Positions 37,244 to 46,030 of a stretch of 64,000 nucleotides of DNA are shown here, piece by piece. The notes under the pieces were generated by a model. That model was not told the origin of the DNA, did no database searches, and saw only the letters and a program-made list of their open reading frames with translations. Positions within the stretch are counted from its first letter, which is position 1; each line of letters starts with the position of its first letter. Origin of the DNA: Peribacillus simplex (GTDB lineage Bacteria > Bacillota > Bacilli > Bacillales > DSM-1321); contig NZ_FTMX01000004.1 in NCBI RefSeq assembly GCF_900156045.1, positions 124,001-188,000 on the forward strand. Direction: 5' to 3'. A program made the translations under genes and the position numbers.

Positions 37244-37840
37244 TTGAAAAAGCAAGAATTGATAGATGCAGCCCTTTTGCATTATTCACTACATGGATAT
37301 CAAGGAGCTACCATGAAGAAAATCGCGGATGAAGTGGGAATAAAACCAGCATCCATTTATTTTTTTTATAAAAACAAAGAGGAATTATTTATCGCCGCTT
37401 TTCAACATTTACTTGATAACCATTTAGCCGAAATGAAACGAATTTTAGCTAAAACAAGTTCACGATCAGTTGATCGGATTTTTAGCGAAATGCTTCATGG
37501 GATCGTTAAGTATCACAAAAATGATGAGAGAGGGACTATGGCGTATATATCGTTAGTTACGTCACCCATTCCGGAAATCAAACTATATTTACAAAAGTAT
37601 TTGTTGCATTTTAATGATTGGATGGCCAGTTCACTTGAGGATCTATTGAGGCAGAGGTATCCGAGCATTTCTTCAGACGAAGTGGACCAAATCATTAAGC
37701 AATTTGTTTTACTCGGGAATGGATTATTCTGGGGTATAAACTTGTATGAGGGACAAGATTTAATGGAACAAGTTCATATTGCAGATCGTTTCATCAGCTC
37801 CATGTTTAGTGATATAGAGAGGAAATATGTGAAGTCATAA
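37244..37840 (+). CDS. TetR family transcriptional regulator
   Basis: A 198-residue regulator: an N-terminal TetR helix-turn-helix (about 3-50, GYQGATMKKIADEVGIKPASIYFFYKNKEELF) and an alpha-helical ligand domain (about 75-190). It begins at TTG 37244 with AGGTGGGG upstream, since no ATG is in place. It sits in front of the racemase/permease/DUF917/hydantoinase genes and is probably their local regulator, though the only palindrome I found is in its own promoter. Confidence 0.88.
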   Translation: MKKQELIDAALLHYSLHGYQGATMKKIADEVGIKPASIYFFYKNKEELFIAAFQHLLDNHLAEMKRILAKTSSRSVDRIFSEMLHGIVKYHKNDERGTMAYISLVTSPIPEIKLYLQKYLLHFNDWMASSLEDLLRQRYPSISSDEVDQIIKQFVLLGNGLFWGINLYEGQDLMEQVHIADRFISSMFSDIERKYVKS

Positions 37841-37960
37841 TTATGGCAGGAATGGATTAGTTGCTAAAAGGGGGTGATATAAATAATAAAATCATGACAA
37901 AGAAAAAATGGTTCAGCATGTCTATTAAAAACAAAGGAGTGTATTCCAATAAAAATTAAA

Positions 37961-38674
37961 GTGATCATGCCAGTTATATCGGATATTTTTAATGAAGAAA
38001 TTAGAAAAGAGATTAAATCTTATGTTTCTGAAAGCACTGAAGTAGGAGTTTGCAACCTTGATTATGGACCTGAATCAATTGAAAGCGAATATGATGAAGC
38101 ACTATGTATACCTAATTTCCTGGAAAAAGCAAAGCAGGCTGAAGAAGATGGGTATCAGGGTGTAATCAGTGATTGTTTTGGAGATCCAGGTGTGAAGCCT
38201 GCAAGAGAAATATTGGATATTCCCGTTGTTGGGCCGTGTGAGTCCTCCATGCTTGTTGCGAGCTCATTGGCAAAATCCTTTTCGATTGTAACGGTGCTGC
38301 CTAATGTTGTGCCCATGATTGAAAATATAAGTAAAACTCTAGGTGTGGATGGGAATGTCGCCTCCATTAGATATGTAAATATTCCTGTTCTGGAAGTTCA
38401 AGACAAGGAAAAGTTAAAAAGTGCGTTGTTTGAAGAAATGATAAAGGCGATTGAACATGACAATGCCCATGCTTTAGTGTTAGGGTGTACAGGCTTTATG
38501 GGTGTTGCAGCGGAGCTTCAGGAACGATTATCGCAAAAAGGTTATGATGTTCCGGTTATTGATCCCGCATTTGCAGCTACAAAGATGCTTGAAATTTTAA
38601 TTGCTATGGGGGTTAAACAAAGCCGCTTGACCTACATGACTCCACCTTCTAAACAGAGAGTAAAAAGTTCATAA
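37961..38674 (+). CDS. Asp/Glu/hydantoin racemase family protein
   Basis: A 237-residue racemase of the two-cysteine, cofactor-independent superfamily, closest in pattern to hydantoin/allantoin racemases: Cys72 in ISDCFGDPG and Cys176 in LGCTGFMG. It would interconvert D and L isomers of a 5-substituted hydantoin or an amino acid. The start is odd: GTG 37961 has no ribosome binding site, whereas AAAGGAG at 37933-37939 is 9 nt before an in-frame ATA (37949), which would give IKIKVIMP. It lies in a cluster with NCS1, DUF917 and HyuA-type genes. Confidence 0.82.
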   Translation: MIMPVISDIFNEEIRKEIKSYVSESTEVGVCNLDYGPESIESEYDEALCIPNFLEKAKQAEEDGYQGVISDCFGDPGVKPAREILDIPVVGPCESSMLVASSLAKSFSIVTVLPNVVPMIENISKTLGVDGNVASIRYVNIPVLEVQDKEKLKSALFEEMIKAIEHDNAHALVLGCTGFMGVAAELQERLSQKGYDVPVIDPAFAATKMLEILIAMGVKQSRLTYMTPPSKQRVKSS

Positions 38675-38823
38675 ACATTTTTGAAGAAAAAGAAAACACC
38701 GAATCTTGTAAAGTGAATTAACGGAATATTCAGGATATTAAAGATTCAGGATAGCTTTAAAAAGGCAGGGAAATCTCCAAGTTGATCGATAAAGCTGAGG
38801 AGTAATTCATAGGGGGTGAGTTT

Positions 38824-40143
38824 ATGGAAGATCATACAAAGTTGGGAGACGATTACTCTCTATCGAGAGTTCCACAAAATGCGAGATTGCCAATGTGGGA
38901 TATCATGATTGTCAGAGTCGGTGCCCTTGCTACACTTTCTCAATTTATGCTAGGAGCGGCATTAGGATACGGAATGACTTTTTGGCAGGCGTTTTGGGCC
39001 ATGATGTTTGGAAGTGTCATTTTACAAGTTATAAGTTTTCTAATCGGTTATGCCGGTGCACGTGAAGGGCTTTCAACTAGTCTATTGTCGCGTTGGACAG
39101 GATTCGGCAGGTATGGTTCGAGTATCATTGGCGCGGTCATTGCTTTTTGTACAATTGGCTGGTTTGGAGTGCAGAACACTGTTTTTGCTAATGGATTGGT
39201 CGAAGCCACCGACGGTAAATTGACCCTCCCAATTGCAGCTGCCATTACCGGATTAGGTGTAACTGTGCTGGTTATATTTGGTTTTAAGCTATTAAGCATG
39301 ACAGCTAAAATTACCGTTCCTGCCTTTTTATTGGTGGTAGGGATTGGCATCTATCAAGTTCTTAGTGATCATTCCATTTTAAGTTTAATGGGAACGCCGC
39401 CTCCGGGAGAGAGTCTTTCTCTGGGAGTGGGTGCAACAATGGTTGCTGGAGGATTCATTATTGGTGCCGTAATCACACCTGACTTCAGTCGGTTTGCCCG
39501 AAATGGTAAGGATGTTTTTTGGATGACTACCATTGGTACGCTAGTGGGTGAACTAGGGGTGGGAATGATCGCTGTGTTAATGGCCCATGCAGCAAAAACG
39601 AGCGATGTCGTCAGCATCATGCTACAAACATCTGGCTGGCTTGGCGCTGCAGTTGTCGTTTTTTCCACAGTGAAAATTAATAACGTAAATTTATATTCCT
39701 CTTCTCTTGGCTTTACTAATATTTTCGATTCTGTTTTTAAGGTCAAGATGAATCGAGGACTCGTTACACTTGTAATTGGTGCTATCGGCACTTTGCTTTC
39801 CATTATGGGCATTCTTGATAGATTTGTAGACTTCCTTGTTTTACTTGGAATCATGATACCTCCAATAGCCGGAATTATGGTGGTTGATTACTTCGTGCTT
39901 AGAACGTATCGAAAAGCCCTTGATGAAAGCAGGGAAAAAGGAACATTGCCATCTGAGCCTGAAAAATTGAATCCAGTTACATTAGTTGCCTGGGCAGCAG
40001 GATTTGCAAGCGGCTATTTCATTACAGTTGGCATACCATCTATCAATTCCCTTCTAATAAGCGGCATTATCTATTACGCAGGTGTGTTATTCACAAAAGC
40101 CATCAAAGGGAAAAAAGAGAATAGGGATCATATCGCATCATAA
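38824..40143 (+). CDS. NCS1 family permease (cytosine/hydantoin type)
   Basis: A 439-residue, 12-segment transporter of the nucleobase-cation-symport-1 family (CodB, Mhp1). Family features are the polar N terminus with DYSLSRVPQNARLPMWDI, the GAALGYGMTFWQAF segment, and GAVITPDFSRFARNGKDVFW in the middle. GGGGGTGAG precedes the ATG. NCS1 members import cytosine, allantoin or hydantoins; the racemase upstream and the DUF917/HyuA genes downstream favour a hydantoin-like substrate. It is 27 bp from the DUF917 gene and probably in the same operon. Confidence 0.88.
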   Translation: MEDHTKLGDDYSLSRVPQNARLPMWDIMIVRVGALATLSQFMLGAALGYGMTFWQAFWAMMFGSVILQVISFLIGYAGAREGLSTSLLSRWTGFGRYGSSIIGAVIAFCTIGWFGVQNTVFANGLVEATDGKLTLPIAAAITGLGVTVLVIFGFKLLSMTAKITVPAFLLVVGIGIYQVLSDHSILSLMGTPPPGESLSLGVGATMVAGGFIIGAVITPDFSRFARNGKDVFWMTTIGTLVGELGVGMIAVLMAHAAKTSDVVSIMLQTSGWLGAAVVVFSTVKINNVNLYSSSLGFTNIFDSVFKVKMNRGLVTLVIGAIGTLLSIMGILDRFVDFLVLLGIMIPPIAGIMVVDYFVLRTYRKALDESREKGTLPSEPEKLNPVTLVAWAAGFASGYFITVGIPSINSLLISGIIYYAGVLFTKAIKGKKENRDHIAS

Positions 40144-40170
40144 TTTTTGAAAATCGGGGGTTGTGAGAAA

Positions 40171-41265
40171 ATGAGGAGATTAGGTAAACAGGAAATTGAA
40201 GATATAGCAGTAGGTGCGGCTTTACTCGGAACGGGTGGAGGAGGAGATCCTTACATTGGTAAACTAATGGCTTTACAGGCAATTGAAGAATACGGGGAAA
40301 TCACATTGTTGGATGTGGATGAAGTTCCTGATGACGCACTAGTAGTTCCTTCCGCGATGATGGGAGCACCGACGGTAATGTTGGAAAAAGCTCCAAGTGG
40401 TGAAGAAGCAACAGCTGCTTTCAAAAACCTCGAAGCTTATTTAGGAAAAAAGATTTTTGCAACGATGCCGATTGAAGCAGGCGGAGTGAATTCGATGGTG
40501 CCACTTGCGCTTGCTGCCAAACTTGGCTTGCCTGTAGTGGATGTTGATGGAATGGGAAGAGCTTTCCCCGAATTGCAGATGGTCACTTTCTATTTGGATG
40601 GAATTGCAGCCACTCCGATGGTTCTTGCGGATGAAAAAGGCAATACGTCACTGCTCTCAACCATAAACAATGTCTGGACGGAAAGGATTGCCCGTGCCGC
40701 AACGATTGAAATGGGCGGTTCCACCATGACAGCCATCTATCCAATGACAGGAAAGAATATAAAGGAAAGTGGAATTAGAAATATACTAAGTTTAGAAGAA
40801 CAAATCGGCAAGACAATAAGGCTTGCAAAGCAAAACAATGTTGATCCAATAAAAGAAGTGTTGAATAAGGCGGACGGGTTTGAATTGTTTCGTGGAAAAG
40901 TGAGTGATATCAACCGCAAGACAGAGGCGGGATTTGCTAGAGGTGTGGCAACATTCGAGGGAATCAATGAGTATAAGGGAGAAAAACTCGAGGTGCGATT
41001 CCAAAATGAACATTTAATTGCACAGACAGAGAAACGCTTGCTTTGTGTCACTCCAGATTTGATTGCCGTGCTTGATGCAGAAACAGGCTTGCCAATCACT
41101 ACTGAAGGGATCAGATATGGAGCAAGATGCGTGGTGATCGGAATGCCATGCCATCCTAAGTGGCGAACGGAAAAGGGAATTGAAGCTGTAGGCCCAAGAT
41201 ACTTTGGCTATGAAGTTGGTTATGTACCTGTTGAAGAACTAGTGAAAAAAGGAGGGATAGCATAA
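40171..41265 (+). CDS. DUF917 (S-methyl thiohydantoin desulfurase domain) protein
   Basis: A 364-residue protein of the DUF917 family, recognised from AVGAALLGTGGGGDPYIGK at the N terminus, PIEAGGVNSMVPLALAAKLGLPVVD and MGRAFPELQM. From memory, Pfam links this domain to S-methyl thiohydantoin desulfuration, and it usually travels with or is fused to HyuA-type hydantoinases, as here. ATG 40171 has GGGGG about 10 nt upstream. Its stop overlaps the next start by one base (TAATG), so the two are coupled and probably form a complex. Confidence 0.85.
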   Translation: MRRLGKQEIEDIAVGAALLGTGGGGDPYIGKLMALQAIEEYGEITLLDVDEVPDDALVVPSAMMGAPTVMLEKAPSGEEATAAFKNLEAYLGKKIFATMPIEAGGVNSMVPLALAAKLGLPVVDVDGMGRAFPELQMVTFYLDGIAATPMVLADEKGNTSLLSTINNVWTERIARAATIEMGGSTMTAIYPMTGKNIKESGIRNILSLEEQIGKTIRLAKQNNVDPIKEVLNKADGFELFRGKVSDINRKTEAGFARGVATFEGINEYKGEKLEVRFQNEHLIAQTEKRLLCVTPDLIAVLDAETGLPITTEGIRYGARCVVIGMPCHPKWRTEKGIEAVGPRYFGYEVGYVPVEELVKKGGIA

Positions 41266-42845
41266 TGGGTGTTTATCGAATAGGAATTGATGTCGGGGGA
41301 ACCCATACAGATGCAGTGCTTTTAGATCAATATAATCAGGTCATTTCGGAAACGAAATCGCATACAACGGAGGATGTTTCCATTGGCATCTATACAGCAA
41401 TGAGAAAAATAATCGATGATGCAAAGGTTCCGGTGGAGCAAATTAAGTATGCAATGCTCGGTACGACCCATTGTACAAATGCTATCGTTGAACGAAAGAG
41501 ATTAAACAAAATCGCAGCAATCCGTATTGGTGCACCGGCTACTTTAGCAGTTAAACCGCTGATCGGCGTACCTGAAGACCTCTGCGCAGTACTCGGAAAA
41601 TACGTATACCTAATCCGCGGCGGACATGAATATGATGGCCGTGAGATTGTTGAATTAGATGAAGCCCGTTTGTATCAAATTGCAGAAGAAATCAATGGGA
41701 AAGTGGATTCCATCGCGATTACATCTGTCTTCTCACCTGTATCGCAAACACATGAACAAAGAGCAAGTGAAATTTTCAAAGAAGTGCTGGGAGAAGAAAT
41801 TTCAATTTCTTTATCTTCAGAAATTGGTTCAGTCGGTTTACTGGAAAGGGAAAATGCGACGATTCTTAATGCTGCTGTCGTAAATGTCGCTAAAACGACT
41901 GCTGACGGATTCATCAATGCCCTGAAGAATGAAGGAATTGAGGCAAAAGTATTCTTTTGCCAAAACGATGGGACATTAATGTCAATTGAATATGCGGTTA
42001 AATACCCAATCTTCACTGTTGCTTGCGGTCCGACTAACTCATTAAGGGGAGCATCCTATTTGAGTGAGTTAACAGATGCAATCGTTGTTGATGTTGGGGG
42101 GACAACAACAGATATTGGTGTTCTAGTTCAATCGTTTCCAAGGGAATCTTCTTTGGCAGTAGAGATTGGAGGAGCCAGAACAAACTTCCGGATGCCTGAT
42201 TTAATTTCGATTGGACTTGGCGGAGGGACAATAATCCGCATAGAAGATAATGGGGAGTTTACAATTGGACCCGACAGTGTCGGTTACCGACTGCCAGAAA
42301 AATCCTTGATTTTCGGAGGTGATACTTTAACGACAACTGATGTTGCTGTGGCTCTTGGTAAGGTGGAACTTGGGGATGCTTCAAAAGTGGCTCACCTTGA
42401 TAAGGAATTATTAAATAGAGTCTATTTAAATATGGTCAATCTGGTCGAAGAAGCCATTGATAAGATGAAAACAAGTGCTGCACCAGTGCCTGTCATTCTC
42501 GTTGGAGGTGGAAGCATCCTTTTACCTGAGGAATTAAAAGGTGCATCTGAAGTCATACGCCCGTTACATTCAGGTGTAGCAAATGCCATTGGGTCGGCTA
42601 TCTCACAGGTTAGCGGACAGATTGAAAAAGTATATGCACTAGCTGAAATAGGAAGGGAAACAGCATTGGAACAGGCAAAGGAAATAGCGATGTCAGAAGC
42701 GATCAGCGCCGGAGCCGATCCAGAAACGCTTGTTATTGTCGATATAGAAGATGTACCTTTAGCGTATATGCCTGGGAATGCAACCCGTATTCGTGTGAAA
42801 GCAGCTGGTGATTTAGCCCAGACTGAAATGAATGAACTGGTGTAG
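41265..42845 (+). CDS. hydantoinase/oxoprolinase A-type ATPase (HyuA-like)
   Basis: A 526-residue protein of the hydantoinase A/5-oxoprolinase family. The N-terminal actin-like ATP-binding half starts with YRIGIDVGGTHTDAVLLD, and a second phosphate-binding loop, VVDVGGTTTDIGVL, lies near 272-285. Such proteins open cyclic amides (5-oxoproline, N-methylhydantoin) with ATP, normally with a HyuB partner; here no HyuB is present and DUF917 takes its place. It is about 150 residues shorter than full HyuA/OplaH (near 690), typical of the DUF917-paired subgroup. GGAGG precedes the ATG. Last gene of the cluster. Confidence 0.88.
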   Translation: MGVYRIGIDVGGTHTDAVLLDQYNQVISETKSHTTEDVSIGIYTAMRKIIDDAKVPVEQIKYAMLGTTHCTNAIVERKRLNKIAAIRIGAPATLAVKPLIGVPEDLCAVLGKYVYLIRGGHEYDGREIVELDEARLYQIAEEINGKVDSIAITSVFSPVSQTHEQRASEIFKEVLGEEISISLSSEIGSVGLLERENATILNAAVVNVAKTTADGFINALKNEGIEAKVFFCQNDGTLMSIEYAVKYPIFTVACGPTNSLRGASYLSELTDAIVVDVGGTTTDIGVLVQSFPRESSLAVEIGGARTNFRMPDLISIGLGGGTIIRIEDNGEFTIGPDSVGYRLPEKSLIFGGDTLTTTDVAVALGKVELGDASKVAHLDKELLNRVYLNMVNLVEEAIDKMKTSAAPVPVILVGGGSILLPEELKGASEVIRPLHSGVANAIGSAISQVSGQIEKVYALAEIGRETALEQAKEIAMSEAISAGADPETLVIVDIEDVPLAYMPGNATRIRVKAAGDLAQTEMNELV

Positions 42846-43052
42846 GCGTGGCAGGGGACTGTAGTTTAGCTATTTACTGTGCAGATGGAAGCTTTTCTTT
42901 TTTCAGTAAGTGGAAAAGGCGAGGCGCTATGCTAACACAGATAAATAAGCTTATACACTAACTTGTTTGCCGAATAACATTGAATATAAATGTTTTTGAT
43001 TGGCGATAATTATATTATTGTACTACCCCCTAAGTGGTACTCCTCCATTGTT

Positions 43053-43088
43053 AAAAGCCCCTCTCTTAATCGAGGGGCTTTTTTTGTG
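43053..43088 (+). terminator. terminator after the hydantoinase cluster
   Basis: AAAAGCCCCTC pairs with GAGGGGCTTTT around an 8-base loop, followed by TTTTT. It is about 210 bp after the hyuA-like stop, and also near the end of the minus-strand gene at 43133. Confidence 0.8.
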
Positions 43089-43132
43089 TCGGGAATTGTT
43101 AAATGAATTTGTAGGAGCTTTTTGGACTGCAT

Positions 43133-43600
43133 TTAGATTGAATTGGATTTTTTATACTTCTGTCCAACCAAAAATATCAGCGGTGAACCTATAATGCTTG
43201 GAAGAAACCAAAAAATTAATGGGTTCCATTCATTCAAGAAAGTTATATTGGGTACATTCACTACAAGAATGGCAGTACAAATGGCGATATAGGAACCGAG
43301 CATCCCGCTAATATGAGATGCGATCCAGTTTTTCCATTTCTTCTTACCAGCAAGATAGCCTATAAATGCGAAAGAATATGAAAATATCCCAATGAAAAAT
43401 AAATATGCGCTGCTTTCCCAATTCAATATTGCCATTGTCAGGGATGTGACAAAGAGTACAACATATGCACTGTGATAAATTTCACCACAAATTGTATGCA
43501 TACCTCTTTTTTTATTTGAAGACATAGCACCTATTCCACTAATAAGACATATGCCTCCAGCGAAAATATGAATGAATAGAATGATCTGAAAGATAAGCAT
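43133..43600 (-). CDS. DUF2306-like four-helix membrane protein
   Basis: A 155-residue integral membrane protein with about five hydrophobic segments. The N-terminal block HIFAGGICLISGIGAM...HTICGEIYHSAYV, with His residues in the first two helices, resembles DUF2306 proteins, small membrane proteins of unknown role. GGAAAG is upstream of the ATG at 43600. It is a single gene, converging on the cluster terminator. Confidence 0.7.
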   Translation of the reverse strand: MLIFQIILFIHIFAGGICLISGIGAMSSNKKRGMHTICGEIYHSAYVVLFVTSLTMAILNWESSAYLFFIGIFSYSFAFIGYLAGKKKWKNWIASHISGMLGSYIAICTAILVVNVPNITFLNEWNPLIFWFLPSIIGSPLIFLVGQKYKKSNSI

Positions 43601-43932
43601 CTTTCCTTTCGTTAAATAATCAATATCATAACGTAACAGATTAAATATTTATTTTATTATAATACAAATATTTACCAAAATATGAATGTAATTTTTGCAA
43701 AGAACAAAATCAATTTAGTTATGGAAGATGAGTTTCAAAATACAATGGAACATCCTTTGCAAAAAGGGTTCAGACGCTGTATTCGTGGCGGATAGTCGTC
43801 AGTGAATCTGGTTTTTTTATGAGTTGAAAGGGCATACCCACTCAAATAGGCAGTATGCGTCGTCCTTTTTAAGGATAAAGGAGGATTTTTCGTTTCATTT
43901 GAAGAATGTTTTGAGGAATGGGGGTGGATTAT
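43601..43932. other. 330-bp gap
   Basis: AT-rich. It should contain divergent promoters for the DUF2306-like gene and the small gene at 43933. TTTTTTATGAGTTG and similar stretches give no convincing -35/-10 pair. I see no gene or repeat. Confidence 0.3.
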
Positions 43933-44274
43933 TTGCGACAACATATTGAACAGGACTTATCTAAAGATGATATTTTTAGAATGATTGTTAAGCACCTTGA
44001 TGTATTTCCGTTGACTAGTCTAGAGGCTATTAGAGAAGTGATCAGAAGTTCATTAAAACAAAGAGGCTTGATAGGGGGGATGAATAAACAATCAGGAGCC
44101 GCTAATGTAGCATATAACCGGAAAATATCAAACCAGGATATCCAGTTATTAAATGATTGTATTTGTGACCTTCTATATAGCCGCATTATCCAACCTGGTA
44201 TTAATGAAGTTAATCAGGATTTACCATGGATTTCTGTTTCTGATAAAGAGAAACTTAAAACATATCTAAAATGA
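43933..44274 (+). CDS. small helical protein of unknown function
   Basis: A 113-residue soluble, mostly alpha-helical protein (RQHIEQDLSKDDIFRMIVKHLDVF...). No known motif. I favour the TTG at 43933, since GGGGGTGG at 43919-43926 is a strong ribosome binding site 6 nt away. The ATG at 43918 is in frame and contains that site in its own first codons, so it would lack one. It is a single gene followed by a terminator shared with the LysR gene. I cannot name the family. Confidence 0.6.
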   Translation: MRQHIEQDLSKDDIFRMIVKHLDVFPLTSLEAIREVIRSSLKQRGLIGGMNKQSGAANVAYNRKISNQDIQLLNDCICDLLYSRIIQPGINEVNQDLPWISVSDKEKLKTYLK

Positions 44275-44543
44275 AAAATATAGTATTTAATCTGAAAAAA
44301 AAACCTTTATCATTCATGAAATATTTTCTTCTTCTACTTAAGGGGCACCATTTCTGTAAAGAATAAGGTTAAAGCATGAACGCCCACTTAGAGGTCAGTT
44401 TTTTTTCATATTCTTAATATATCGCGGCCCAATCAAATTAATATTTGAGGCTGCTGAATTCGTAAAACTTCAACGTTAGTTCAAAATTAGCTGCTCCAAT
44501 TTTCTTCTGTACGACATAATTTCCGTGCACGTTCTCAGATTCT

Positions 44544-44599
44544 AATAAAATTAAGTGACTCGAAAAGGTAACCCCCTTTTTGAGTCACTTAATTTTATT
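44544..44599. terminator. long bidirectional hairpin, convergent genes
   Basis: AATAAAATTAAGTGACTC and its complement make an 18-bp stem that continues through GAAAAGG/CCTTTTT with one mismatch. It lies between the plus-strand small gene and the minus-strand LysR gene. The 44275-44543 stretch before it shows no gene. Confidence 0.85.
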
Positions 44600-44619
44600 C
44601 ACGAAAAGACGTTATAATG

Positions 44620-45501
44620 TTAAAAATCCAGTAAATTGTGGTCACTAAGCCATGAGCGGACACAATCAATAAACTTTTTAGTGGCTGGGGATAAATTAGG
44701 TTTTGTAGCAATACCTATAAAACGAAAAGACTCCTTTTCCAAATTAAGTATACGAACGTTTTTAGGGATTTGAGATAAAGTCATTTCTGGTCTTATACTG
44801 ATTCCTAAATTATTTTGCACCATGGCCATAATGGCTTGATCATCTGATACCTCAAATTTCACATTCGGTTTAATATTATTTTCTCTAAAAATTTGATTTA
44901 TTTCATTATCCCAACCTACTTTGGGCATAATCATAGCTTCTTCTTCTATTTGTTTAAAGGTTATTTTATCTTGATTATGAAGAGGATGCTGATCTGATAG
45001 AATACAAAGCAAGTTATCCTGTTTTAAGGGAAGAAATTCAATTGATTTCGAAGTAGGTAAAGTGAGAAAACCACAATCAATAACCCCGCTTAAAATCCAC
45101 TGTTCTAAGGTAGAGTAATCACCTTCAAACAATTTCACGACGATGCCTGAATAATCATCTTGGAACTGTTTTATAATATAAGGCAACCATTGAATAGCAA
45201 CACTCGAAAATGTACCTATTCTCACTACACCCACATCTAATCCGTTTATTGCTGATGCTTCTTGTTTCATTCTATCATTTAAGATTAAAATATCACGGAT
45301 ATATTCAAGCATACGTTCACCGTTATTTGTTAAATAAATCCCTGATCGATTTCTTGTGAGCAACGAGAAACCTAATTCATTTTCAAGACTATTAATTGCA
45401 TGGCTGATGCCAGATTGTGATAATTTTAACATTTCTCCAGCCTTTGTAAGACTCCCTGATTCGACTACAGTGTGAAATACTTCAAATCTACTAAGTGTCA
45501 T
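44620..45501 (-). CDS. LysR family transcriptional regulator
   Basis: A 293-residue LysR-type regulator: an N-terminal winged helix-turn-helix (about 1-60, LTKAGEMLKLSQSGISHAINSLENELGFSLL) and a periplasmic-binding-like effector domain (about 88-290). AAGGAG is before the ATG at 45501. LysR genes are often divergent from their target, and here the divergent neighbour is the PucR gene 530 bp away, so it may add a second layer of control on the PucR cluster (inference). The effector is unknown. Confidence 0.88.
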   Translation of the reverse strand: MTLSRFEVFHTVVESGSLTKAGEMLKLSQSGISHAINSLENELGFSLLTRNRSGIYLTNNGERMLEYIRDILILNDRMKQEASAINGLDVGVVRIGTFSSVAIQWLPYIIKQFQDDYSGIVVKLFEGDYSTLEQWILSGVIDCGFLTLPTSKSIEFLPLKQDNLLCILSDQHPLHNQDKITFKQIEEEAMIMPKVGWDNEINQIFRENNIKPNVKFEVSDDQAIMAMVQNNLGISIRPEMTLSQIPKNVRILNLEKESFRFIGIATKPNLSPATKKFIDCVRSWLSDHNLLDF

Positions 45502-46030
45502 CTTTATCTCCTTATTCTATTAATTCACCTCATACATTACATTATAAACATTCATTTTAATAATGCAAAATATTGGGTTATACTAGAAATAATCCATATA
45601 ATCGATCCTGCAACTTGAAGTAGCTTCATGCTAAGTTATACGGTCTCTATCTATATGATAAATACTATTTAGGAAAAATGAAAACGCTTTAGTTATAAGT
45701 GGACAGTAACAGCTTATTTAGTTTTTCATTCTATTTTTTTAAAGCGCTTTCTTTGCAGTTTTAAAATGTGTTTAACTATGTATTTAATATGTAGATGTGA
45801 GTTGTATGTGAGAATATGTGACATGTTTATTGGAGGGGATATAGTTTATGGATATAATAAATGTTTGAATAAATAAAAATCCAAAAAAGTATTTCTAAAA
45901 AAGTCCGAATTTTCAAATATCTTTAGGGAGTAATAGAATAATCCATTGTAATTAAGATAGCTCAGGATTTTATGAATTCACTGTATGTATATTAAAGTTT
46001 CTCTAAAACCGAATAAGGAGGAAGTTTCCC
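45502..46030. promoter_or_regulatory. divergent control region with two cre-like sites
   Basis: A 530-bp AT-rich region between lysR and pucR. Two sites resemble CcpA cre elements: TGAAAACGCTTTAG (45679-45692) and TTAAAGCGCTTTCT (45739-45752), each two mismatches from TGNAANCGNWWNCA and 60 bp apart. Carbon catabolite repression of the downstream amino acid catabolic genes would make sense. No gene is seen. Confidence 0.5.
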
